Shown here piece by piece: positions 45,774 to 58,416 of a stretch of 64,000 nucleotides of DNA. The stretch is from contig NC_089274.1 of assembly GCF_963678975.1 (NCBI RefSeq), positions 18,865,633-18,929,632 on the forward strand. Direction: 5' to 3'. How positions within the stretch are numbered: the first letter of the stretch is position 1; each line of letters opens with the position of its first letter. The translations under genes and the position numbers were made by a program. This stretch comes from Dysidea avara. Its lineage: Eukaryota > Porifera > Demospongiae > Dictyoceratida > Dysideidae. The notes beneath the pieces were generated by a model. The model saw only the letters and a program-made list of their open reading frames with translations, was not told the DNA's origin and made no database searches.

Positions 45774-47759
45774 CACTGTTAAAAATAAGGAGTAACTGTT
45801 ACTCCCCTAGGAGAGTTCCCAGTGTAGGGAGGATTTAACACCCCTATATTTTTGTGGAGAGTAACTAACACCCTGCAAAGGAGTAACAGGAACCCTTTGA
45901 AAAATCTATTGTAGGGAGTTTTAGTTACTCTAGGAGAGTTCACATAAGCATGCAAGGTGTTTCCTTTACTCCATGAAATTCTACAAATGACTCTGTATAA
46001 AATCTCAAATGATGTTAAAGACATACAGCAAAACTGTAACAAAATGTTTACAATATCCAGCTTTATAATATTGGAAAGTCACTCAAGAGATCAGTAGCAA
46101 GGCTTCATTTCATCATCAGCAAACGACACTTCACTGGAGTTACTGCCTGTCACATGACATGTTATCAGCTGTAGTAAATAGCAGTACAGTAAAGAAATAT
46201 TCAACAATCACACACTTGTTACCTGTATGGCTGAAGGTACATCACACGCAGTTGCCAACAAAGTTGTAAAAACAATTCTGCCAGACCAGCAGCATTGGTA
46301 GTGCAAACTAAAATAACCACAGTTGCTATCATGCAAAACAGCACATTTTTGCTACCTGGAGTTCATCAATTTGTTTGTCTACTTGTTCACTGATTTCTTG
46401 TGGCACCTGTAATATATGTGTACAAATTGATGCACAGTCACTGTATGTTAGCACACTTACTGGATGTTGTTTAAATTCTATGTTCTCAGTGACATTGAGA
46501 TATCCGTGCTAAAAAAGTAAATATGTGCTTACGTAACTATAAACATTATCTCCTTACAGGTCAAGAATAACTCGGAAAGTTGATGAAGTTGAAGACACAC
46601 AATGTACATTGTATCATAAAGATTCTTGTTAACTGCAGAGGATATATCTTACTAGTTAATTCCAGTGAATCTGCATGTAATTATGCAAAGACACTGACAA
46701 TGATACAGGCTACTGACCTTACCAGCAATATCATTGTGTTCGGCTGCTAACGTCAACTGAAAGCAGACGGACATGACATGTACGCCGTGTTTAAGCTAGG
46801 TGGCTTTCCTCTCCCCCCTCAAGTCTTCAACTTCTTACACACTGAATACTAGTAGCTAGCGGTGAGTGGGCTGAATACTGTACGTACTCGTCAGTGATAC
46901 GGCTGAGTCCGCCGAATTTTATTCTCTTTCCCTGAGTCTTGAACTATTTCTGCTGTGTCACGATAAGGCGCCTAAACCCTCACGAGCAGTGGTGACTTCC
47001 GTTGGATCCAGTTTAATAAACCCGGCGTGTCACACGAGACGACTGACTCAGATATGAGCTCAAACGTGCCTGAAGAAAGAATGAACGAGATAGTGAACGT
47101 CCAGTAATTATTCACGAACAAGTAAACACTTTAGTATCACCTTTTAAACACTACAATTCCTCAGAGAAACAAACCGCTTTCAACTACTCAACACGGTTCT
47201 GTTGTTAAAGAAGCCGTTTCTATGGTAATACTCTTCACTCTAAATAATGCGCTTGTAATAGAAATGGTATTTAATAATTATACATGCGTATTTCAAAATA
47301 TTCTAGACTCTTGAGTAACAATTCGTCCTCCTGCTTTCGTACTGTCTGTTTCCTTCACTATGTCTTGGTCAGTCTGTAAAATAAAACATGAGTCAGTAAA
47401 TAGCTGTCATTGAAAAGGAAACCTAAATAATTACTTTCCTTTTTACATTGAGTGGCTAGAATTGAACTGGCTAATTAATGGAGAAAATATCATAGTGAGA
47501 CAGCTATAAATGGCTCATCATTTAGTTCAGCTATGTCACGTGGCCTCAGTAGCTAGCTATATATGATATACAGGCTCACTGAGTTCACCTTAGTTACTAG
47601 CTAGCTGGTAATGGGAACTCTTCAGTTTGGTGCTTTCACTTACTTGGAGTTCTCTTTACCCTTAGTGGGTTACTGTTACTCTCCTAGTAATCCGAACTCC
47701 CCTTTTAGAGTAAAATATTTTACTCCCATAGTTACTGTTACTCCCCTGTTTTAACAGTG
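45774..47759. mobile_element. 2-kb TIR element with CACTGTTAAAA ends
   Basis: Inverted ends CACTGTTAAAA and TTTTAACAGTG followed inward by GGAGTAAC / GTTACTCC; flanked by TA on both sides. Both subterminal regions repeat TAACTGTTACTCC-type units several times. On the minus strand the middle (about 46390-46770) has several small stretches with AG and GT borders, for example QVDKQIDELQ and NLYDTMYIVCLQLH, but their phases do not all join, so no gene is called. Superfamily not assigned. Confidence 0.7.
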
Positions 47760-48197
47760 TATATAGTACAGTCATGCTTGGCTGAGGCATCAGTTAGTTA
47801 GTCAGTGAGTATAAATATATTCAGTTACATAAATTATTTAGAATTTATTTGGGCCAGATCATGCATGTCTAACCAGTATACTGCCAAGCTGTCATGAAGA
47901 AAAGTAAAGCTGATTTTTGGATATATCATGTAAAGGAAAGTGCGCACCTTCATGATCCCTACTATACAGTAGTACAGTACTACCATACTGTATTGTAGTG
48001 ACGCTATTTTGCATGTAAGCTTAATGTAAAGAATTATTTTTGATTGAATTAACTTTTATTCTTAGCTGTTTAACTGATGCATAGCTGTTTTCGTTTGTTT
48101 GTTTTTTGTTAACTTTGTATTTAGCTAAATGTTGTTTTGTGTGTGTGTGTGTGTGTGTGTGTATTGTTTTTTGTACTATGTGTTTTGCGGATCACGT
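47760..48197. other. Intergenic spacer with (GT)n
   Basis: About 440 bp with a short (GT)n run at 48138-48162. Nothing else seen. Confidence 0.5.
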
Positions 48198-49842
48198 TAC
48201 TGCGGTTTTCCAAGTCCTTGCAATGCAAAGCGTCATGCGCTAATATTGTGTCAGTATGCGCAGTTCTTTAAATGTAAGTAACTACACCTGTATAATGTTC
48301 TGTAGTTGTCGTTGTATGCGTAAGCATGTTTAAAGTAGCGATTTCCAACCAACCAATTTTTCACACATATTTTTGCTACTTAAATTACACACCTTCAATA
48401 AATGTTTCACAAGCTGCCGTTCCAGTTAATGGTAGTCAGTGTTTCGTACTTCGTAATGCACTTTACTGGATTAAAATCCATGCGGTATTTATTGAAATAT
48501 GTCAAATCAAAGTTTGAGAAATAAATATCCCCATAGGAATCCCATACAAATAATTGCGTACGTAATTCTAATTGGAAGAATACGGCACCGGTGATAGCCA
48601 AAGTTTCCGAGTGTTTCCGCGTGAATCTATGGCAGATGAGGACGAAGAAAGTGTTCCTGGGCAAACCGTATATGCTGATTTCGATTATGCCGTGTGTTTT
48701 TTGATTGGAGGACGATTGACGTTGGATTACGACGAAAATATGGCCCTTTTAAAGGTAAATCGCCATCTAACATTGTTCAGAATTCAGCATTACAATCACC
48801 CTGGACTTCAAGGCATCCCTCTGCATCGATGCAAGTATAGTTTGAAGGTGAGCAGTTTGTTGTCTTGCGCGGAATTGCAATAGAAGGTTCAAGGTTGAGC
48901 ATAATCTTTTCAAAAGTGGATACTGGCATGTGATACCAGCCTTACATGGCTCCACACTTACCTGATGTTATATTCTGATGTATTTACTACTGTTTTGATC
49001 CATTTTATGGCAGCTTCAGTGTTTGTAATTTTGGTCAGAAACTATTGATAATTTCTCTTTGTAGTATATAGTGATGTCATTGTGTTATATAATAATTATT
49101 ATCCTTAGTGCTCACAATGTGACAAATAAAGCTGAGCAGTGTCCAAACAAATCTATTTTAATAATAATATTTCTCTTACATTTTGTTACCTGATTGTCAT
49201 GTTTCTGAAGTATTTGTTAATTGTGATTTCTGATGCCATTGCTTACCATGTTATATAATGTTACTGATTTTTCTAGTTAGTTATCCTTGAAAATGCATTG
49301 GGTACCTGTGTATACTTAGTGTTACACATTACACAGTTTTATTTGTGAATCACTTGCTTTATTCATGTATTATTCTGAGTGGTCAGTCTACAAAGAAGTG
49401 GTCACTCTTGAGAGGTTTTACCTAGCTCATATGCTGTTCTCCATAAAATAGTTATGTGGTGAAAATTTCATGTCATTATTAGTTTCCTATCTAGATTTAT
49501 GAAACTTTGAATATTGTGTTTGGTGCCATGTGATGTATGTAAAAAGCATTGAAAATACTGTACACAAAAATCATCACACTGTCAACTTCTTTTGCTTATA
49601 TCTTTTGATAGGAACCACCAATTGAGGTGGGGTTTGTACTAAAATGACCCTGAAAAATAACACAATATTTGTCATACCAATGAATGCATGGAATGTTAAT
49701 TATTTAATTTAGTTGGAAATCTCTATTTAAAGTCCTGTGAGTCAGTAGTCGTCACTGAAAATCCGCTGTTGAACAACTGCGCACGCACATACTTGTATAG
49801 CGCATGACGCTTTGCATTGCAAGAACTTGGAAAACCGCAGTA
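48198..49842. mobile_element. 1.6-kb TIR element just upstream of gene C
   Basis: TACTGCGGTTTTCCAAG at the left is mirrored by CTTGGAAAACCGCAGTA at the right. Inverted identity continues for about 45 bp with one mismatch (TTGCAATGCAAAGCGTCATG) and more weakly beyond. TA borders on both sides suit a Tc1/mariner-type target. It contains the small spliced frame described next. Its right end lies about 100 bp from the gene C ATG. Confidence 0.78.
48629..49647 (+). CDS. Possible small two-exon gene inside a TIR element
   Basis: Exon 1 at 48629-48754 reads from ATG as a 42-residue acidic peptide (MADEDEESVPGQTVYADFDY then AVCFLIGGRLTLDYDENM) and ends at a GTAAAT donor in phase 0. A TTGATAG acceptor at 49611 opens GAA CCA CCA ATT GAG and a stop at 49645-49647 in the same phase, giving 53 residues. 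An upstream in-frame ATG at 48572 is also possible. I recognise no family. It lies wholly within the TIR element, so it may be an element gene, a captured exon or chance. Confidence 0.28.
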
Positions 49843-49874
49843 CTTCCAGCTATGGTAAATCAACTGCGTGCGTA

Positions 49875-49886
49875 TGCGCATGCGCA
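49875..49886. promoter_or_regulatory. NRF-1-type palindrome upstream of gene C
   Basis: TGCGCATGCGCA lies 58 bp upstream of the gene C ATG, matching the sites of genes A and B. The promoter core survived although the gene body is broken. Confidence 0.6.
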
Positions 49887-50648
49887 TACATCCTGGCGCC
49901 AGTGGCTACACGTTTAGTGCGCTAAACTCGGAACCCCCGGAAAAATGTCGATCTTGTGGTGGTGCGTATTCTTGTTTCTCATCAAGAGAATCACTTCGCT
50001 TGATTGTAATGACGTAAGTTCAACGTCAAACTGGGTTGTACACGTTGAAAATCAAGCGGAACTGGATGACTTTATGAACAACGCGACATTTTTCACTGCT
50101 GACGATGAAACTACCAATAGGTGTATTCAACTATCACTGACAGGCGGGGCGTACACACTAGATGTGGTAAAGATGATGCAATTAAAACTGGGAACTGGCG
50201 GAGGTGTGATGATTGTGGGTGTGGCTGGAGCAGTGGACATAGATTGCACTGCTAGCACATCTAACCTCGATGAGCTGAGAAATATTTTCAAGCCAATATC
50301 GGACGTTGCGTTGGTAGCAGTTGATATTTAATAGCTGTCCAGTGCCCATAGTGATTGAAGAAGTGTCTGTTGTGGTGGTTAAGGATTGTGTGTTCCGGTA
50401 AGTGTGCCAGATGCAGTGTACATGTAACCTATGTACCTATATAGCTATTTGGGTGTTTGCAGTGGCTACATGATGTCTATATAGCTATGGTTATTTATTT
50501 GACAGATTGTTAATTATAAAAATACAACCTTTATACCTTGAGTTATACAATAGAATCAAGTAAATAACTATGATCTATAAATTATTAATAGAAGTACTAT
50601 TCACAACATAAATAGGTAAGCCGTTCTAATCATAGAACTGCATAATCA

Positions 50649-50966
50649 CAGGGGCGGATCCAGAGTCTGGAAAGAGGGGGGGCACCTTGCTGAAAAAAGT
50701 TGAAGAGCAAAAAAAAAAAAAAAAAAAGGTCACAACAATAATAGCTAGTTATCCTTTACCAAATATATTATATCACGTATGTTATGTAAAATAAAATCCT
50801 ATTTATACCTTCCTAAGTAAGCTACACTTCCCAATGAACACTGTGACTGCTTTATTAGAGTGATTGACTGCTCTATTAGAGTATCTCGATCTTATATACA
50901 TTTTTTTAAGGGGGGGGGGGGGGGGGGGGCACGTGCCCCCTGTGCCCCCCCCTGGATCCGCCCCTG
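50649..50966. mobile_element. GGATCC-family MITE, copy 3
   Basis: Ends CAGGGGCGGATCCAG and CTGGATCCGCCCCTG are perfect inverted repeats; AATCA flanks both sides (50644-50648 and 50967-50971). The inside has an A-run, GACTGCTCTATTAGAGTATC, and a run of about 20 G. It lies in intron 1 of gene C. Confidence 0.9.
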
Positions 50967-50971
50967 AATCA

Positions 50972-51755
50972 AGACACACGGTAGTGTGTCGTGCGGCCCA
51001 AGAAGCCGGCGCGTAACACCCGTGAGTATATTGACAGGAAGAAAGAAAACGCAATTTTCGCACCTCCGTAGCTCTGTGCTTCCTTGATGAAACAAGACGA
51101 TTTTTGCTGTGGACATGCCCTCCAACTGCAGCACTCCACATTCCAAATTTGAGCGAAATCGCTTCACGCGTTCCCGAGATATGCGACTTCAAAAATTGGC
51201 TCAGTTTCTTCGGTTTTTTTTTCTTCTTATTTTTCTTTTTCTTGTCGCACACTTACAAAAACTGCTATAAAACTCGAAATCCATATCCGATTGCCTTGAA
51301 ATTTGGCACACAGAAGGGGGATATAAAGGCGCATCCAACTTTGGCTGGAATACGATAAACAGGCAAAGAGTTATGAGCGATTATTCACGAAAAATAACAC
51401 CAATATGTTGTCACGCCTACAGGGTAAACCGCATATGGGAAGAAGCTGAAAATCGGTGGGTGAATAGGGTAACTATTGAACCTCAAACCTTTTGTGGTTT
51501 GAAAGAAATCGAGCTAAAAAACAGGAAGATACAACGAAAAAACCAACAGTGTGTAACAATTACGCAATCGAGATTAGCTAATAAAAAATACGACTGCTTG
51601 CCACGCCTACCAGATAAACCGCTTGGGGTAATGCTTTGAAAATCGTTGTACAGATGGAGTAATCATCTTAGAAAGGCTCATCAATGGTGTAGAAGAATCA
51701 GACTTAAAGCCACGGAGTTATAACACGAAATCCAACTTGGTGCAGCAAGTGCGAG
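50972..51755. other. Unassigned repeat-like leader of the satellite array
   Basis: Lies between the MITE and the array in intron 1 of gene C. Two related blocks each pair a CACGCCTAC motif with a nearby AAACCGC (about 51413 and 51603), suggesting an internally repeated mobile or satellite-associated unit. Open frames exist on both strands but none resembles a family I know. Confidence 0.4.
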
Positions 51756-54035
51756 ATCGAGATACTCTAATAGAGCAGTCATCCTAATAGAGCAGTCACC
51801 CTGAAGAGAATTCAAGAGATCAGCTAGAAATAAGAAACCTGTATAGAGATCAGCTACACACAAGTCACCTTGTAGAGAGATCAGCTAGAAGAAGTTACCT
51901 TGTAGGGAGTTCATGCAACTATGGAAAGGGATAGTTCAGCTAGAAAAAAATCACCTTGTAGAGTTCAGCTACAAAGAAACCACCATGTAGAGAGTTCAGC
52001 TACAAACAAATCGCTCTGTGGATAGATCAATAGAAGAAGTTACCTTGCAGAGAGTTCAGCTACAAAGAAACCATCATGTAGAGAGTTCAGCTACAAACAA
52101 ATCTCCCTTTAGAGAGATCAGCTAGAAGAAGTTACCTTGTAGAGAGTTCAGCTACAAAGAAACCATCATGTAGAGAGTTCAGCTACAAATAAATCTCCCT
52201 TTAGAGAGATCAGCTAGAAGAAGTTACCTTGTAGAGAGTTCAGCTACAAAGAAACCACCATGTAGAGAGTTCAGCTGCAAAGAAATCACCCTGTATAAAA
52301 TTCTGCCACAAACAAATTGCCCTGTAGAAAGATCAGTTAGAAGAAGTTACCTTGTAGATAGTTCAGCTACAAACAGATCTCCCTGTAGAGAGATCAGCTA
52401 GAAGAAATTACCTTGTAGAGAGTTCAGCTACAAAGAAACCACCATGTAGAGAGTTCAGCTGCAAAGAAATCACCCTGTAGAAAATGCAGCCACAAACAAA
52501 TTGCCCTGTAGAAAGATCAGTTAGAAGAAGTTACCTTGTAGATAGTTCAGCTACAAACAGATCTCCCTGTAGAGAGATCAGCTAGAAGAAATTACCTTGT
52601 AGAGAGTTCAGCTACAAAGAAACCACCATGTAGAGAGTTCAGCTGCAAAGAAATCACCCTGTAGAAAATGCAGCCACAAACAAATTGCCCTGTAGAAAGA
52701 TCAGTTAGAAGAAGTTACCTTGTAGATAGTTCAGCTACAAACAGATCTCCCTGTAGAGAGATCAGCTAGAAGAAATTACCTTGTAGATCGTTCAGCTACA
52801 AACAAATCACCCTGTAGAGAGATCAGCTAGAAGAAGTTACCTTGTAGAGAGTTCAGCTACAAAGAAACCACGATGTAGAGAGTTCAGCTGCAAAGAAATC
52901 ACCCTGTATAAAATTCTGCCACAAACAAATTGCCCTGTAGAAAGATCAGTTAGAAGAAGTTACCTTGTAGAGAGTTCAGCTACAAAGAAACCATTTTGTA
53001 AAGAGCTCAGCTGCAAACAAATCACCTTTACAGAATTCAGCTACAAATAAATCACCCTGTAGAGAGATCAGCTAGAAGAAGTTACCTTGTAGAGAGTTCA
53101 GCTACAAAGAAACCACGATGTAGAGAGTTCGGCTGCAAAGAAATCACCCTGTAGAAAATTCTGCCAGAAACAAATTGCCCTGTAGAAAGATCAGTTAGAA
53201 GAAGTTACCTTTTAGAGAGTTCAGCTACAAAGAAACCATTCTGTAAAGAGCTCAGCTGCAAACAAATCACCTGTACAGAATTCAGCTACAAACAAATCAC
53301 CCTGTAGAGAGATCAGCTAGAAGAAGTTAACTTGTAGAGAGTTCAGCTACAAAGAAACCATCATTTAGAAAGTTCAGCTTCAAACAAATCACCTGTAGAG
53401 AGTTCAGCTACAAACAAATCTCCCTGTAGAGAGATCAGCTAGAAGAAGTTGCCTTGTAGAGAGTGAAGCTACAAACAAATCACCCTATTGAAAGATCAGT
53501 TAGAAGAAGTCACCTTGTAGAAAGTTCAGTTACAAAGAAACCACCATGTAGAGAGTTCAGCTACAAACTAGTCACCTTGTAGAGACATCAGCTAGAAAAG
53601 TTACCTTGTAGAGAGTTCAGCTACAAAGAAACCATTCTGTAAAGAGCTCAGCTGCAAACAAATCACCTGTACAGAATTCAGCTACAAATAAATCACCCTG
53701 TAGAGAGGTCAGCTAGAAGAAATTACCTTGTAGATAATTCAGCTACAAACAAATCACCCTGTAGAAAGATCAGGTAGAAGAAGTTACTTTGTAGAGAGTT
53801 CAGCTACAAAGAAACCATTTTGTAAAGAGCTCAGCTGCAAACAAATCACCTGTACAGAATTCAGCTACAAACAAATTACCCTGTAGAGAGATCAGCTAGA
53901 AGAAGTTACCTGATAGTTCAGCTACAAACAAATCTCCCTGTAGAGAGATCAGCTAGAAGAAATTACCTTGTAGAGAGTTCAGCTACAAAGAAACCATCAT
54001 GTAGAGAGTTCAGCTGCAAAGAAATCACCACTGCC
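51756..54035. repeat. 2.3-kb minisatellite array, 30-31-bp unit, 184-bp higher order
   Basis: More than 70 units of about 30-31 bp follow the pattern GTAGAGAGTTCAGCTACAAA then GAAACCACCAT, alternating with GTAGAGAGATCAGCTAGAAG then AAGTTACCTT. Between 52354 and about 52900 six units form a 184-bp higher-order repeat, with starts at 52354, 52538 and 52722. There is no long open frame. It starts with two CTAATAGAGCAGTCA motifs at 51765-51795. It fills much of intron 1 of gene C (5.3 kb against 1.9 kb in gene B). Confidence 0.95.
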
Positions 54036-54291
54036 CAAATTTCAAGGCAATAGCTCTTTCCAACTGAAGTTATCAATTGTCAAAGTTGGCAAATTGGATG
54101 TGTGGAAGGCCCCTTTTCGCAAATCTGGTCACATATGTATTATATATATAATTTGTACATTTACTGATAAAATATTTAAAGTACATCTACTTCATCTTTT
54201 CTTCTTCCTGTAATAAAGAAAAAAAACATAGTTTAAAAAAGTCCCAAAGCTGGCCTATGTTTGGGGTATACAAATACAAAAAGAAATGAAA

Positions 54292-54610
54292 TCTAATCCA
54301 AAACAGCCAAGCTGTAAAAAAAGAGTGCGGCCCTCAGAAAGGCTATGGTGAAAAAAGATGTGAAATCCAAGGTGGCAGCCAAGAAATGGCTGTGATGGTA
54401 GGTTAATGGTAAAAATTTTAATAACGACAATTCAGGTGAATTTTTGTGCTGCTTCACAAAATTTACCTGAATTGTCATTATTAAAATTTTTACCATTAAC
54501 CTACCATCACAGCCATTTCTTGGCCGCCACCTTGGATTTCACATCTTTTTTCACCATAGCCTTTCTGAGGGCCGCACACTTTTTTTACAGCTTGGCTGTT
54601 TTGGATTAGA
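54292..54610. repeat. 319-bp near-perfect palindrome (foldback MITE)
   Basis: Starts TCTAATCCAAAACAGCCAAG and ends with its reverse complement. Each arm is about 150 bp around a short centre near 54450, with only a few mismatches. In intron 1 of gene C. Confidence 0.92.
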
Positions 54611-54618
54611 TAATCTTT

Positions 54619-54899
54619 AACAAACAAGTTAAAGGAAAAATTAGAAATTTTAAGTTTGATTAGGGATCATAGAAAAAAAAAGGTAGAGAAACAAGGGAGG
54701 TTGCCTACACCTCCAGATATACTAGTGAACATTTAATCCCTAATCCAGTCTATACCCAAGACCAAGACTGAATTAGGGATTAAATGTTCACTAGTATAGC
54801 TGTCTGGAGGTGTAGGCAACCTCCCTTGTTTCCCTACTTTTTTTTCTGTGATCCCTAATTGAACTTAAAATTTCTAATTTTTCCTTTAACTTGTTTGTT
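54619..54899. repeat. 281-bp palindrome next to the previous one
   Basis: AACAAACAAGTTAAAGGAAA at the left is mirrored at the right end. The inner part folds through CCTACACCTCCAGA / TCTGGAGGTGTAGG. The centre lies near 54757. It begins only about 8 bp after the palindrome at 54292-54610. Confidence 0.9.
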
Positions 54900-56630
54900 T
54901 ACTTTTTTTGTAACATTATTATGACTGGTGAACCCACGCATACCGCATCAAAAGAAAGGATAGTGCCAGAATTAATGGTTTCATCTGAATGCGTGCCCTA
55001 GCTATCACTGAAATTGCTTCGAAAGTACAGTGGCCATTATGCTTCGATTTCAGCTATGTTCAGCCCGTTACACAGCGCCACAGATGAAAAACAGTAAAAG
55101 AAGTCCCTTTGCAACATAGTCTGGCTCCGCCATGTCACTGGCAGTTAGTCAGTAGAAAATTCCATTGTATAATTAAAAAAAAAATTGTAACAATTTATTG
55201 GAAGCCTTTAGGATCGTACTGAAGGCACTTTTGGGCTTGGTTATACCTAACCAATACTGCCAAGGTGCCAGGATGGAGTTGTGAAGCTGGTTTTTGGGTG
55301 AAATTTTTGGTTAGGAAAACCCAAATCTCCATGATCCCTAATATACAGTACTACCTCACTGTATGATTAGCTGATAAGTTCAGTACAGAAATAGTTGTGA
55401 TGGATTTGGGTTGTTAAGGATTTTACATAGAAAAAAAATGATGTCATTGCATAGAAAAATGTTATGTGTCATATTTTGGGTTCTGTCTGACAGATGTGGG
55501 TAAGCTTCTTGCACGTCCAAGCTTATAGTTGTATCATTATCCACTGTTTAACAAGAACATTAATTTTTATCCCTGAAAGCATTATTACATAAATGACTAG
55601 TCATATAAAAAGTAAGGATGACCAGCTTACTGTAAAGTTGTATTGTTTACATACACATTGTTTGTATTGTGTGGCAATTCTAGGAATCACGAGCATGGTG
55701 CACTAAACATTTTCAACTCTCCAAATGTCACATTGAAAAACTGCAAGTTTACCAATAACAACTCTACCAGCTACTTCGGCAGAAAACCATTTCAAGGTCA
55801 TGGTGGTGGCTTGTCTATTGCATAGTGCATACAATGTTCAACTGGCTCAGCTGAACAGTGCAAATGTTTTTGTCTCCAATTGTGAGTTTATCAACAACCG
55901 AGCAGACCCTCCAGATGATTTGTTTGTAACAACAACCAACTTGATAGAATATGCCATTTACAGTGGTAGAGGTGGTGGATTAGCTATGCCACTTTCCCAC
56001 TAAATGTGGTAGTCAATAACAGTGTATTTATAAATAACTTAGCTACGAATTATGGAGATGGACTGTACTGTTTTGTGGGTGGAACATTTGGCAATCAGAC
56101 TTACATGTTTGGAAATAACACATTCATAGGAAATCAGGCACTAATTGGCTCAGGAGCTATGGATTTTTCAAATTTTGCTGAAACAGCTCCATTCTCAACT
56201 CTCTGCAGCACTATATATGGTTGCACATTTGAAGGGAACATAGCTCGCATTAGTGGTGGCTTAGATATATTCCCCTCATTTTATGGATACAGTGATAACT
56301 TTGTTAAACTTCAAGACTGTACATTCATCAACAACACATCAACAGAATATGGTGGTGCTGTTGCTGTGACCTTGTACAATGCTTACCAGAGTAGGCAACA
56401 CTATGAACCAGTGGAGTTCGTTAATTGGTAATATCAAAATTGGTATCATTTGTAGATGTAGTGTTGTTTGTTTATAGCATATTTGATGGCAACTTTGGTG
56501 GTGGTGGTGGCATAGCCGATTTCCGTTTCTACAGTGGGAAATTCAACAATGTTACATTTAATGGAAATATAGGATCTGCAATCCGTGTAAGTTTGTGTGT
56601 AGGTGTACATATATTTTAAAATCAGGGGCA

Positions 56631-56710
56631 GATCCAAGGTTTGTAAAGTGGGGGTGCACCAGGGTAATTGACAGTATAAAGTAAGGGGTCTGGAGGGAAC
56701 AACCCCCCAG
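56631..56710. mobile_element. One-ended relic of the GGATCC MITE family
   Basis: CAGGGGCAGATCCAAGG starts a stretch like the family ends at 50649. A degenerate CTATTACAGAATCTGATTAT motif follows at about 56908. No second end found. It sits in intron 3 of gene C where gene B has its (CA)n and SINE cluster. Confidence 0.45.
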
Positions 56711-58219
56711 AAGCTATAGACGTTTTATAAACTTCAATAGTTTGTATTGTAGTTTTAGTGTACAAAAATAGCAATTAATGTTGCTTTCTGAATGAGATCA
56801 ACAACAGTGGTGCAGCCACTGTTTAATGCATTTACAGTGTGTCATACTTAGCCTACTAGGAAATTTGTACAGTATACACTTGAAGGATTATATGTGTTGA
56901 CTGTTCTATTACAGAATCTGATTATTCTATTTGAGTATTGTAGTGTTTGTTCACCACTGCTACGCCATTTAATGATCATGAGATACCACAGCATGTGGAT
57001 TCCTATGTGATTACATAATATGCATATACAATCACGCATACCTACTACAGCAATACATACTATGAGTATCTCAATCTTTTATGAAATGCTTCTCTGGTTT
57101 GAGGATGGGGAAGATTGGGGGAGGAATGCAAGGGTCTGCTGTGTCCCCATCTCTTTGGATTTTACCACTGAGTTGTTTAGCTTCAAGAAACCAATATGTT
57201 AAAGTATTGTGAATGGCTCTATTGTGCACTGTGGGGTTAGAGGGTGCACTTTCTCCCAAAAAAACTCCTTATTTAAAAGAAATGTATTATTGAAGTAACA
57301 CAACCAGTAATAGTAAATTGTGTTTTTATGAAAGGCAATTGGAGCTTAATTTGACTTTTATGGAGTGTTGCATTCACTAACAATGATGCTGAAAGTGTTG
57401 ATGGTGGAGCAATGTACATGTTGACTTTCAGTCAAATGACACTGAACAGTGGAGCACAATTAGAGTTTACCAACAACACAGGAGGGTATGTGTGATTGCT
57501 AGATTATATGTAGTAATGTATTGTGTCATTGTGTGATGGTTGTTCTAGGTTGGGTGCTGCTATTGTGGTTGAAACAGGAACTGTGTTAGCATTCTTTACT
57601 AGGAATTACTACAACCCATTGTGTTTTATCCAGTATGGCGACACGTTAATACCACCAGTGTCCTGGGACAAGGTCTGTAAACTCTGTATTTCACTTTTAC
57701 TAAACTGGCAATTTTATTTTGGTTTTGCATATACCCACAGGTTTCTATGAAGTTCACAGGCAATAGAGCTCTTATAGGATCTGCAATATATGCTAACAGG
57801 ATGGACCTGTGTTCTTGGTATTCATTTGAAACTCCATACTTCTATACTGACAGTAGTGATGTGTTGCGATGGCCATTCGTCACTTATGGGTACATTATGT
57901 TCTGTGTTTTGATATGGAGTCACAATTTACACTATATACAGTGATGAAAGAAGAAACTTTAACATCAATTCTGGTCATAATGTGGAGGCTTCGTCAAACC
58001 AGTCACTAGCTGTACAGACACCAGCTGTTGATTTTATAGTTCACAGTAGTAATGTCAGTTCATTTCTGGCAGTCATGGTGCAGTAGTGACTTCATTTTTA
58101 GGTCACAGGGTATCCGGGAGAAACCTTACAAGTAGCTATATCACCTTATGATGAACAAAATTTTCTGACATCGGAAAGTTTTCGTATTTTGGACAATTCA
58201 AATGACAATGTAAGTTTAG

Positions 58220-58416
58220 TATACACTGCAATTGGAAAGTTTGGCAAGAGAAAACTGTGCCACAATAGGATTTTGGCAAGAAAAATATTTAACAAATTTG
58301 TTAGTAGCTAATACAGATTTATGTTGGACAAACAATTTGGTGGATTTTAGTTTGGCAAAGCACCGTTCACTCACCAAACTTTGCTCCTGTCAAGCTTTCC
58401 TGCTATACGGTGATAT
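58220..58416. mobile_element. Small MITE (AAAGTTTGG family), copy 2
   Basis: TATACACTGCAATTGGAAAG at the left and CTTTCCTGCTATACGG at the right are imperfect inverted ends. The centre matches the copy at 25331-25521 in reverse. It lies in intron 8 of gene C and is absent from that intron in gene B, so it inserted after the duplication or was lost from B. Confidence 0.65.

Noticed and set aside
51104-51639. Open frames of 84 and 88 codons in gene C intron 1
   Set aside because: No domain, no splice context, and internal repetition suggests a repeat element; kept as unassigned.
54293-54609. Two mirror open frames of 67 codons with the same protein
   Set aside because: They are the two arms of a palindrome; the similarity comes from the inverted repeat and not from a gene.
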